From: an uncultured Campylobacter sp. | GTDB taxonomy: Bacteria; Campylobacterota; Campylobacteria; Campylobacterales; Campylobacteraceae | Direction: 5' to 3' | DNA length: 6,205 nt | NCBI RefSeq assembly: GCF_938045205.1 | Contig: NZ_CALIMY010000169.1 | Span: 1-6,205 of the forward strand | Shown here: positions 1 to 4,679 of the stretch, in pieces | How the letters are laid out: each line of letters begins with the position of its first letter | Numbering within the stretch: the first letter of the stretch is position 1 | Position numbers and translations under genes: made by a program | Notes under the pieces: model-generated | Databases searched by the model: none | Told to the model about the DNA's origin: nothing | The model's input: only the letters and a program-made list of their open reading frames with translations

Positions 1-69
1 TTTAAAAAATTCGCAAAGCAAGATTTAAAATTTAGGCACTGGTACATAGCGCTCATAGGCTACGCTTAG
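1..69 (+). CDS. C-terminal end of an upstream gene (partial)
   Basis: Frame 1 is open from the window edge to a TAG at 67-69 and encodes 22 residues; the other two forward frames stop within the first 27 bases. The tail reads ...KFRHWYIALIGYA, an aromatic and hydrophobic end preceded by a lysine-rich stretch, as at the end of a membrane protein. It is too short to assign to a family. It lies on the same strand as the gene at 232. It could also be a chance open stretch, since only 22 codons are visible. Confidence 0.45.
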   Translation, partial: FKKFAKQDLKFRHWYIALIGYA

Positions 70-79
70 CGGTTATCGG

Positions 80-217
80 TTGCCGCCAAATGATTGAGCT
101 TGCCGTCTAGAGGTCAAATTTTGCCGCCTGCGAGGCTAAGTTTATTCGGTTCGCATGAAATTCAAGAAGCGAGAGCTGTTGGCGGCAGCACAAAATTTAA
201 CCCGCTTGCATGAAATT
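80..217. repeat. short direct and inverted repeats in the leader of the 232 gene
   Basis: Three overlapping patterns are visible. TTGCCGCC occurs at 80-87 and 121-128. GCATGAAATT occurs at 153-162 and 208-217, each copy followed by a purine-rich stretch (AAGAAGCG, then AAGGAGCG); the second copy supplies the ribosome site of the gene at 232. AAATTTTG-CCGCC (116-128) is matched in inverted form by GGCGG-(5 bases)-CAAAATTT (181-198), which could form a long-loop stem. No clear promoter is seen. Function unknown. Confidence 0.5.
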
Positions 218-231
218 TTAAGGAGCGCACG

Positions 232-915
232 ATGCCAAACGCCGTAAATTCCGCGCAGTACCAAGCGCGCATCAAGCAGGCGGAAGCTCTTTTTAAGAGG
301 CAAAATTTTACTCAGCGCCAAACGATAAATTTAAGCGGCGGATATGAGATCGTAAAGGACGCATATAGGCTCGGCGCGACAAGCTTTAGCGGCGGCGAAT
401 ACACGCTGTTTGATACTCACAAAACGCAGATAAAAAGCTGGCGCTGTATAGACGATCGGGCAGAATTTTTTAGCCTGATCCACCACGCAGACGGCAAATT
501 TTACCTCGTTTTTCGCCAGGACTTATACGGCTACAGCGTGCTTGATCTAGCCTCAGCGCAGATCATGCGCTTCGTGCCGGACGCCTGGCTAGACGGCAAG
601 GAGAGCTTCATTTGGGACGGCGTGCACTATCTGCGGGGTTGGGACGTGCTGGCCGTTAGCGGCTGCTACTGGGCGGCTCCAAACGGCGTGCATTTGGTGA
701 GCTTTGCCGAGCCGATGAGTGAAGAGCAGAGATATGTAGACGTTTTAGACTGCATACAGGGCGGTTACGACATCTACGAGCAGGCTGATTTTGCGGGCTT
801 TGAGGGTAATGAACTGAGCCTAAAATGCTTTCGCGCGGACACCTTACGATATGAAAATATAAAAATTTCGCGCGAGCATTACTGCGAATGGATGCGCGGA
901 GCAAAGCGGCTCTAA
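232..915 (+). CDS. uncharacterised beta-rich cytosolic protein, 227 aa
   Basis: The start at 232 is supported by AAGGAG at 219-224 with a suitable 7-base spacer. The protein has no signal peptide and no membrane helix, so it is probably cytosolic. After a charged N-terminal helix (about residues 7-25) it alternates short beta-type strands and glycine or aspartate turns. Distinctive stretches are LVFRQDLYGYSVLDL (residues 92-106), IWDGVHYL (127-134) and LAVSGCYWAAPNG (140-152), followed by a C-terminal GGYDIYEQADF segment (about 177-187). The aromatic Gly-Tyr / Trp-Asp pattern recalls a propeller-like or immunity-type beta fold. It also resembles uncharacterised proteins I recall from Firmicutes, but I cannot name the family. 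There is no catalytic signature. The next gene is 118 bases downstream on the same strand, so co-transcription is possible. The coding call is confident; the function is unknown. Confidence 0.85.
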   Translation: MPNAVNSAQYQARIKQAEALFKRQNFTQRQTINLSGGYEIVKDAYRLGATSFSGGEYTLFDTHKTQIKSWRCIDDRAEFFSLIHHADGKFYLVFRQDLYGYSVLDLASAQIMRFVPDAWLDGKESFIWDGVHYLRGWDVLAVSGCYWAAPNGVHLVSFAEPMSEEQRYVDVLDCIQGGYDIYEQADFAGFEGNELSLKCFRADTLRYENIKISREHYCEWMRGAKRL

Positions 916-951
916 GCTTTAAATTTACTAAATTTCGCGCCTAAATTTAAA

Positions 952-963
952 CGCTTGCAAGCG
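952..963 (+). terminator. possible weak terminator hairpin after the 232 gene
   Basis: CGCTTGCAAGCG is a perfect palindrome 36 bases after the stop at 915. It can fold as a 4-bp stem with a TGCA loop and is flanked by TAAATTTAA on the left and TAAATTTTAATTA on the right. The stem is short and the T tract impure, so termination would be weak. It could equally be a chance palindrome between two genes of one operon. Confidence 0.3.
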
Positions 964-1033
964 GTAAATTTTAATTACGAGTCGAAAAAAGCGGAATTTA
1001 GAGAGACCAAAGGGGCTGAAATAAGGAATACGG

Positions 1034-1774
1034 ATGTTTTTTGAATATATTTTAATCGGCGCCTGCGTAGGCTTTATCAGCGGATTTTTCGGCATCGGCG
1101 GCGGCACGGTCGTGGTGCCCGTGATGATGCTCTTCGGCTACGATGTCAAGTACGCCATCGGCATCAGCATCATGCAGATGATCTTTAGCTCGATCTTCGG
1201 CTCGTTCGTAAATTTTAAAAGCAAAATGCTCGATGTCGCGCCGGCGCTGGTGCTGGGGCTCGGAGGCTTTTGCGGCGCGCTTAGTAGCGGCTTTATCGTA
1301 AGCTATTTTTCCTCAAAATTCCTTCTGGGCACGCTCATTTTGGTGCAGATCATAAATTTAATCAAACTCTTCAAAACCCCGACCGAGCCCACCGGAGAGG
1401 CCAACGAATCTAAAATTTTGCTCTTTATCGTGGGGCTGTTCGTCGGCGCCGTGGCGATCAGCGTGGGTATCGGCGGCGCGGTATTCGTAATGCCTATTTT
1501 GATCAGCTTTTTAAACTACGACATCAAAAAGGCCGTCAGCACGGGGCTATTTTTCGTGATATTTTCCTCAAGTGCGGGCTTTCTGAGCCTTTCCGCGCAC
1601 GGACTCGTGTACTACAAGATCGGCGCGTTGCTCGGCATCGGCTCGCTAGCGGGCGTTTACGCGGGCGTCAAAACCTCGCACAAGATCGGCAAAAAAGCTC
1701 AAAAGCGCTGGATGATCGCGCTTATCGTCACGATACTTTGCGTGACGATTAAAAAATTTATCGCCTTAAACTAG
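1034..1774 (+). CDS. TSUP (TauE/SafE) family membrane permease
   Basis: A 246-residue inner-membrane protein of the TSUP / sulfite exporter TauE/SafE family, normal in length. Members move small sulfur-containing or organic anions (sulfite, sulfoacetate, thiosulfate and others); the substrate cannot be read from this sequence. It shows the family's internal duplication. Repeat 1 has a helix ending in GFFGIGGG (residues 17-24), then a conserved Pro29 and a second hydrophobic segment. Repeat 2 has SVGIGGAVFVMP (143-154) with the equivalent Pro154. About eight hydrophobic segments are visible, split by a polar cytosolic-type loop (residues 113-127, KTPTEPTGEANESK). The C-terminal helix is preceded by a basic stretch (about 213-225). 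The ATG at 1034 has AAGGA at 1023-1027 with a 6-base spacer. It faces the convergent gene at 1836, only 61 bases away. Confidence 0.93.
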   Translation: MFFEYILIGACVGFISGFFGIGGGTVVVPVMMLFGYDVKYAIGISIMQMIFSSIFGSFVNFKSKMLDVAPALVLGLGGFCGALSSGFIVSYFSSKFLLGTLILVQIINLIKLFKTPTEPTGEANESKILLFIVGLFVGAVAISVGIGGAVFVMPILISFLNYDIKKAVSTGLFFVIFSSSAGFLSLSAHGLVYYKIGALLGIGSLAGVYAGVKTSHKIGKKAQKRWMIALIVTILCVTIKKFIALN

Positions 1775-1820
1775 CGATATTCGTTTTGCCTGCCACGCCT
1801 AAATTCGGCCTAAAGAGTGC

Positions 1821-1840
1821 TTTAAATTTTAAAATTTAAA
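1821..1840. terminator. 20-bp AT-only palindrome between convergent genes (possible bidirectional terminator)
   Basis: TTTAAATTTTAAAATTTAAA is a perfect 20-bp palindrome in the 61-base gap between the convergent genes ending at 1774 (+) and 1836 (-). It includes the last gene's stop codon (1836-1838). With only A and T, the hairpin is weak, but each strand provides T-rich sequence, and the position fits a shared terminator. The AAATTT word is so common in this DNA that chance extension is also plausible. Confidence 0.4.
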
Positions 1841-2456
1841 CTCCGTCCGTTTGCGCAAGCGATTTTTGAAATTCGTATTTGAAATAAAACGTCCACGCAA
1901 GCGGACAAAGGATTATTAAAATGGCGGCTACGACTTCGGCGGCTTGCGCATGAAATATTAGAAATAAGGCACCTATGTAGTTAAGAACATAAGCAAAACC
2001 CCAAAATACCGCGTTTGAGTGGTCATTTGATATTTCGGTTGCGACCAAATAGATGCAAATGCAAATTAGCGAGGCAATTAAAAAGGCTTCAAGGACGCCT
2101 AGCTTTTGGTAGTTTACGTCCGAAGCAAAATAACCCAGCGCGCAAGACGCCAAGATTGCCGCGAGTAAAATTTTACGTAAAATTTTAAGCGATTTGACTT
2201 TAGGCGAAGCGTAGATTATATGCGCGCAAAGAGCTATAAAATAGGCACCTGCGACAAAATCAAAAAATATGTAATAAGCGAATTCTCCAAATATCCCCAA
2301 ATCATAGCCGCTTCCTAAAATTTTTTCATCTATGGCATATAGCGCGCCGAATTTCGCCGCTAAAAATATAGCCGCAAGCAGGATCGGATGTAGTAGCGCC
2401 CTGCCTGCAAGCAGGTCCGCATAAATGCGTCTCAGGAAATCTATCAATCTTTTCAC
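1836..2456 (-). CDS. hypothetical multi-pass membrane protein, 206 aa
   Basis: The start codon is GTG (complement 2454-2456), chosen because AAAGGAG (complement 2463-2469) lies just 6 bases upstream and the protein begins naturally with MKRLIDFLRR, a basic amphipathic N-terminus. I count five or six hydrophobic segments, at about residues 21-41, 59-83, 95-110, 119-140, 149-168 and 172-192. Basic loops (about 85-97) suggest an inner-membrane protein with the N-terminus in the cytoplasm. There are scattered histidines (23, 79, 146, 169) but no pair typical of a haem b site, and no motif I recognise. Its DNA looks more AT-rich at third codon positions than the two-component genes, which may mean a different origin or weak constraint. 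It is flanked by a long non-coding gap upstream and a convergent permease downstream. Function unknown. Confidence 0.85.
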   Translation of the reverse strand: MKRLIDFLRRIYADLLAGRALLHPILLAAIFLAAKFGALYAIDEKILGSGYDLGIFGEFAYYIFFDFVAGAYFIALCAHIIYASPKVKSLKILRKILLAAILASCALGYFASDVNYQKLGVLEAFLIASLICICIYLVATEISNDHSNAVFWGFAYVLNYIGALFLIFHAQAAEVVAAILIILCPLAWTFYFKYEFQKSLAQTDGV

Positions 2457-2462
2457 GTTAGG

Positions 2463-2494
2463 CTCCTTTGAGATTTCGCCATTTGCGGCGTCTC
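2463..2494 (-). promoter_or_regulatory. ribosome site with adjacent leader hairpin for the GTG-start membrane protein
   Basis: On the minus strand, AAAGGAG (complement 2463-2469) precedes the GTG start. Directly upstream, CGCC (2477-2480) pairs with GGCG (2487-2490) across a 6-base loop, and GAGA (2470-2473) pairs with TCTC (2491-2494), leaving a 3-base bulge. The hairpin abuts the ribosome site without burying it. No confident -10 box is visible upstream; AT-rich stretches around 2540-2550 are candidates only. Confidence 0.35.
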
Positions 2495-2652
2495 TCGTGA
2501 AATTTTCGCCGTTTGGTTTAAATTTGATCTTAAATCGGGATAAATTTTAGCTTGAGAGCTTTTAAAAATCGCTTAGCGGCAAAGGCGTAAATTTGCGCGA
2601 TTGAGAGAGGGTCGCGTATTTTAAAATCCGCACCGTTCAAATCATTTTCCTA

Positions 2653-2670
2653 TCGCAAGCTGTTTTGCGA
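2653..2670. other. 6-bp hairpin
   Basis: TCGCAA (2653-2658) and TTGCGA (2665-2670) are perfect inverted arms around a 6-base loop. No T tract follows on either strand, so it is not a standard terminator. It sits 22 bases before the stronger hairpin at 2693 and may belong to the same transcript. Confidence 0.4.
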
Positions 2671-2692
2671 GCGAGCACATATTGCAAAAGGC

Positions 2693-2729
2693 GCGGACGA
2701 AATAGGGCGAAATAGGCTCGTTCGTCCGC
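2693..2729. other. strong 9-bp stem-loop with tandem decamer inside
   Basis: GCGGACGAA (2693-2701) and TTCGTCCGC (2721-2729) form a perfect 9-bp stem around a 19-base loop. The loop side carries an imperfect tandem decamer, CGAAATAGGG then CGAAATAGGC (2698-2717), so its first copy shares bases with the stem. Downstream on the plus strand the sequence turns AT-rich (TAGTAGTATTTAAAATTTTA). On the minus strand the stem is followed by GCCTTTTGC. It could be an imperfect terminator, an mRNA end or part of a small RNA. The structure is clear; the role is not. Confidence 0.55.
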
Positions 2730-2791
2730 TAGTAGTATTTAAAATTTTATTCGATTTTTAGTTGCGCGGCTGCTTTATTCGCGGCGATGTG

Positions 2792-2875
2792 TTTGCGCAC
2801 AGCGAGGTTTGTGTGCGGCCGGCTAGCCTGCGGTATGGATTTGTACGTAGTGAGGTTTGCGTGCGTGGCGAGCGG
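2792..2875. repeat. degenerate 48-base tandem repeat
   Basis: Two adjacent units start at 2792 and 2840. Over their first 26 bases 20 are identical, with GAGGTTTG shared exactly (2804-2811 and 2852-2859). The period is a multiple of three, and the frame beginning at 2792 stays open, giving the repeated peptide SEVCVR in both units. No start codon with a ribosome site is present, so this looks like a relic or a spurious open frame. Confidence 0.5.
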
Positions 2876-2907
2876 ATTAAAATTTTAGTTTAGATAGTTA
2901 GCGCAGG

Positions 2908-2943
2908 TGCGCCCCTTTTTCGGCAGATGCGAAGCGGGGCGCA
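2908..2943 (-). terminator. compound hairpin downstream of the small membrane peptide gene
   Basis: TGCGCCCC (2908-2915) and GGGGCGCA (2936-2943) form an 8-bp GC-rich stem. Inside it TTCG (2919-2922) can pair with CGAA (2930-2933). On the minus strand it lies 57 bases beyond the stop of the gene at 3000-3083. No proper T tract follows on the minus strand; on the plus strand AATTTCGTAAATTTTATAAATT follows as separate short AT runs. It could end the small gene's mRNA or protect its 3' end. Confidence 0.4.
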
Positions 2944-3119
2944 AATTTCGTAAATTTTATAAATTATTTCGGCAGATCGCCTAGCTCAAAGCGTAAAATT
3001 TACGCACCTATAATCACGGCCGACAAAAGCCCCCATAAAATGGCTTCTATCGCTAGCACCGAGTGAAGTACGGCCTTACTCATCGCTTCTCCTTTGTTTT
3101 TAATTTTATTATCTGCCGA
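2918..3119. repeat. direct copies of TTTCGGCAGAT with an inverted copy across the small gene
   Basis: TTTCGGCAGAT occurs at 2918-2928 and again at 2967-2977. Its 9-base core appears inverted (ATCTGCCGA) at 3111-3119. The first two lie beyond the stop of the minus-strand peptide gene (3000-3083) and the inverted one lies in its leader, 27 bases before the start codon. In the mRNA the leader copy can pair 9 of 9 bases with either downstream copy. This could join the two ends of the transcript or provide two alternative folds. Confidence 0.6.
3000..3083 (-). CDS. 27-residue single-helix membrane peptide
   Basis: A short reading frame on the minus strand starts ATG at complement 3081-3083 and stops TAA at complement 3000-3002. 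It is preceded by AAAGGAG (complement 3088-3094) at good spacing, the clearest ribosome site in the whole gap. The peptide begins MSKAVLHS and continues as one hydrophobic helix (about residues 8-26) with a single buried acidic residue, Glu13, and a Trp at 17. It ends IIGA. A lysine near the N-terminus suggests N-in orientation. It has its own candidate promoter (-10 at 3157-3162) and unusual complementary flanks. Possible roles are a type I toxin-like membrane peptide, a small subunit or modulator of a membrane complex, or a regulator of the nearby kinase. It does not match KdpF or CydX as I remember them. Coding is likely; function is unknown. Confidence 0.65.
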   Translation of the reverse strand: MSKAVLHSVLAIEAILWGLLSAVIIGA

Positions 3120-3122
3120 CCT

Positions 3123-3138
3123 GGGCTGCTAAGAGCCC
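3123..3138 (-). promoter_or_regulatory. leader hairpin of the small peptide gene
   Basis: GGGCT (3123-3127) and AGCCC (3134-3138) form a 5-bp GC-rich stem with a 6-base loop. On the minus strand it lies about 12 bases after the expected transcript start and 4 bases upstream of the leader pairing site (3111-3119). A 5'-end hairpin of this kind can stabilise an mRNA; that role is inferred. Confidence 0.4.
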
Positions 3139-3156
3139 GATCGATCTATGAGCGGG

Positions 3157-3162
3157 ATTATA
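3157..3162 (-). promoter_or_regulatory. candidate promoter (-10 TATAAT) of the small peptide gene
   Basis: The minus strand reads TATAAT at complement 3157-3162, a perfect consensus -10 box. There is no clear -35 box, as is usual for Campylobacter vegetative promoters. The expected transcript start near 3149-3150 gives a leader of about 66 bases containing the hairpin at 3123-3138, the pairing site at 3111-3119 and the ribosome site. Confidence 0.5.
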
Positions 3163-3317
3163 TAAGGTGATTGTGTTCTTAATGTGTCTTTTAAAATTTA
3201 CGGCAAAAATTTTGCCACCTGTCGTAAAGTGCGAGCGAGCGGTAGATTTCAGGCAAAATTCAGCTACCTGTGTTAAGGCGCGGCAAATTTAAGCGAGCCT
3301 GCCGCCCGCCGTAATGC

Positions 3318-3458
3318 GCGGCAAAGTCGTAAAGGGCGGCAAAGTCGCAGCGCGCGCTAAATTTAAAGCAAAATACCGACCTCATCGCGGCGCGCGAGGC
3401 GTCCGCGGCAAATCGATATAAAATTTAAAGCAGAATTTTATGTGAATGCGGCGCGCGA
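3318..3458. repeat. short tandem and modular repeats upstream of the 45-base repeat
   Basis: GCGGCAAAGTCG is repeated with a period of 18 (3318-3329, 3336-3347). AAATTTAAAGCA (3359-3370) followed by GCGGCGCGCGA (3387-3397) recurs as AAATTTAAAGCA (3421-3432) followed by GCGGCGCGCGA (3448-3458). The extended form at 3421-3440 matches 19 of 20 bases of 3623-3642, which overlaps the end of the histidine kinase gene. This suggests local duplication and decay. Confidence 0.5.
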
Positions 3459-3479
3459 CACGCCTGCGCTTTTTTACGT

Positions 3480-3555
3480 CGTTAAGGCTTGTATTGGCGT
3501 AGCTTGCGCCGTCAGGGCCCGTATCGTCAAAGCTTGCATCGGTGCGACTTGCGCC
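3480..3555. repeat. degenerate 45-base tandem repeat
   Basis: Units begin at 3480 and 3525 and agree at 23 of their first 31 bases. The period is a multiple of three. In the open plus-strand frame both units encode VKACIG followed by a second cysteine pair (VACAV, then ATCAC). There is no start codon with a ribosome site, so translation is doubtful. Confidence 0.5.
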
Positions 3556-3589
3556 TGTGGGGCGAAATTTTACGACGAGCTACGAATTG

Positions 3590-3617
3590 CAAGACGCAGC
3601 TCATCCGCACCGTCTTG
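3590..3617 (-). terminator. possible terminator of the two-component operon
   Basis: CAAGACG (3590-3596) and CGTCTTG (3611-3617) form a 7-bp inverted repeat with a 14-base loop, starting 10 bases after the kinase stop on the minus strand. What follows on that strand is CAATTCGTAGC, with no T run, so it is a weak candidate for intrinsic termination. Confidence 0.3.
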
Positions 3618-3626
3618 ATCTGAAAT

Positions 3627-4679
3627 TTAAAGCTGAATTTTAACGCGCGCCTCGGTTCCGACGCCGGGTTCGCTTTCGTATTCGATCTGCCCGCCTAAAA
3701 TATCGAGCGCTCTGCGTACGATGCTAAGCCCAAGCCCGCTGCCTAGCTGTTTGTGCGATTCTTCGCACTGATAAAATCGGTCAAAAATTTTATCCAGCTT
3801 CTCGCGCGCGATACCGATGCCCTCGTCTTTGATGCTCACCTGCGCAAAGCTATCGCAAGCGCGACAACGGACGAAAATTTTACCGTTCGGGCGCGAGTAC
3901 TTAAGCGCGTTTTCGATTAAATTTCTCCAAATTTGATTTAGCAGCCCCGCGTTTGATCGCACGCTAAGCGGCGATAAATTTAGCTCAAACTCGTGTCCTT
4001 CGTAGCTTTGGCTCAGCGATATGATGCATTGCCGCAGCTGCTCGTCGATACGTACCGTCTCATCTAGGCGGATCGCCGCACCGCTATCAAGTCTCGTTAG
4101 CTTTAGCATATCGGTGCAAAGCTTGCTTAGGCGGTTTGCTTCTGCGCCGATCGAGGCTGCGTATCGCACCGCGCGCTCCTCGCTCACGCCGCCCTCTATC
4201 ATCTCGCTTAACGCGGCGATCGAGGAGATCGGCGTTTTCATCTCGTGCGAGACATTTGAGACGAACTCCTTTTGTAGCTGCTCGTGCTTTTGCAGCTTCT
4301 GCGCCATTTTATTGACGTTTACTACAAGCTCGTCGAGCTCGTGCATATAGACGTAATCGGTGCGGTACCTGTGTATCTTGCGCTCGGCGCGCGCCTCAAA
4401 ATCGCCGTTTGCGATCGCGGTAATCGCGTCTAGTAACCGCTTGATCGGGCGGAATAAAATTTTAAGCCCGAAGTAAAGCAGGGTGAAATTTAGCGCCATC
4501 GTGATTAGACAGATGATCGCGCACAGCGCCACTCCGTCCCAAAACCCGCCGATCTTGCCGCCGATGCCTATGTAAAAAAGCATGCAAACCGCGAAGCAGA
4601 CGATGAAATTTATCACGCCGAATGCGAGCGAAGAGTAAAACGCGATGAAGCTTTTGAGGCTGATGAGGTATTTTTTCAT
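3627..4679 (-). CDS. sensor histidine kinase with short-loop membrane sensor
   Basis: A 350-residue inner-membrane histidine kinase. Two hydrophobic segments (about residues 13-38 and 47-75) are joined by only about eight residues, so no periplasmic sensor domain exists. Next come a HAMP linker (about 76-130) and a HisKA domain with H-box SNVSHEMKTP (phospho-acceptor His145). The ATP-binding domain has N-box NLIENALK (Asn253, Asn257), G1 box DEGIGI (Asp285-Ile290), the F-box region FDRFYQ (299-304) and G2 box GSGLGLS (313-319). All catalytic elements are intact. It would autophosphorylate His145 and pass phosphate to Asp52 of the regulator encoded just upstream. Its ATG overlaps the regulator's stop by 4 bases, implying translational coupling; no separate promoter is needed. 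Size and layout resemble SaeS-like intramembrane-sensing kinases of Firmicutes. The signal is unknown. Confidence 0.95.
   Translation of the reverse strand: MKKYLISLKSFIAFYSSLAFGVINFIVCFAVCMLFYIGIGGKIGGFWDGVALCAIICLITMALNFTLLYFGLKILFRPIKRLLDAITAIANGDFEARAERKIHRYRTDYVYMHELDELVVNVNKMAQKLQKHEQLQKEFVSNVSHEMKTPISSIAALSEMIEGGVSEERAVRYAASIGAEANRLSKLCTDMLKLTRLDSGAAIRLDETVRIDEQLRQCIISLSQSYEGHEFELNLSPLSVRSNAGLLNQIWRNLIENALKYSRPNGKIFVRCRACDSFAQVSIKDEGIGIAREKLDKIFDRFYQCEESHKQLGSGLGLSIVRRALDILGGQIEYESEPGVGTEARVKIQL

Larger units (their letters stand above)
2495..2999. other. gap without a long gene, left part
   Basis: No convincing protein gene is visible here on either strand. The stretch holds two clean hairpins (2653-2670 and 2693-2729), a degenerate 48-base tandem repeat (2792 to about 2875), a compound hairpin (2908-2943) and two copies of TTTCGGCAGAT (2918-2928 and 2967-2977) that belong to the surroundings of the small gene at 3000. 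The frame from 2762 to about 2890 is open but lacks a credible start or ribosome site. Confidence 0.6.
3163..3626. other. gap without a convincing gene, right part
   Basis: This stretch between the kinase stop and the small peptide promoter is GC-rich with repeated words. It holds GCGGCAAAGTCG twice (3318-3329 and 3336-3347), a two-part module repeated about 61 bases apart (3359-3397 and 3421-3458), a 45-base tandem repeat (3480-3555) and a 7-bp inverted repeat (3590-3617). One plus-strand frame is open from 3367 to a TGA at 3616-3618 but has no ATG and no ribosome site. It reads best as decayed or non-coding DNA. Confidence 0.55.

Noticed and set aside
656..904. 82-codon minus-strand open frame
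   Set aside because: It lies wholly inside the well-supported plus-strand gene at 232-915, has no good ribosome site and gives a low-complexity Arg/Ser-rich product.
2991..3005. GCGTAAAATTTACGC inverted repeat over the stop codon of the small gene as its terminator
   Set aside because: The stem has six pairs, two of them A-T next to a 3-base loop, and only a 3-base T run follows on the minus strand. It is too weak to call.
3000..3083. Identification of the small peptide as KdpF, CydX or a cytochrome oxidase small subunit
   Set aside because: The length and single helix are similar, but the residues do not match those families as I know them, and no kdp, cyd or cco genes are nearby.
2792..3555. 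CRISPR array
   Set aside because: The repeats are imperfect, adjacent and only two units each, without constant repeats separated by unique spacers and without cas genes.
4021..4350. 109-codon plus-strand open frame
   Set aside because: It is antisense to the conserved kinase domain; the Ser/Cys-rich product is the mirror of that coding sequence.
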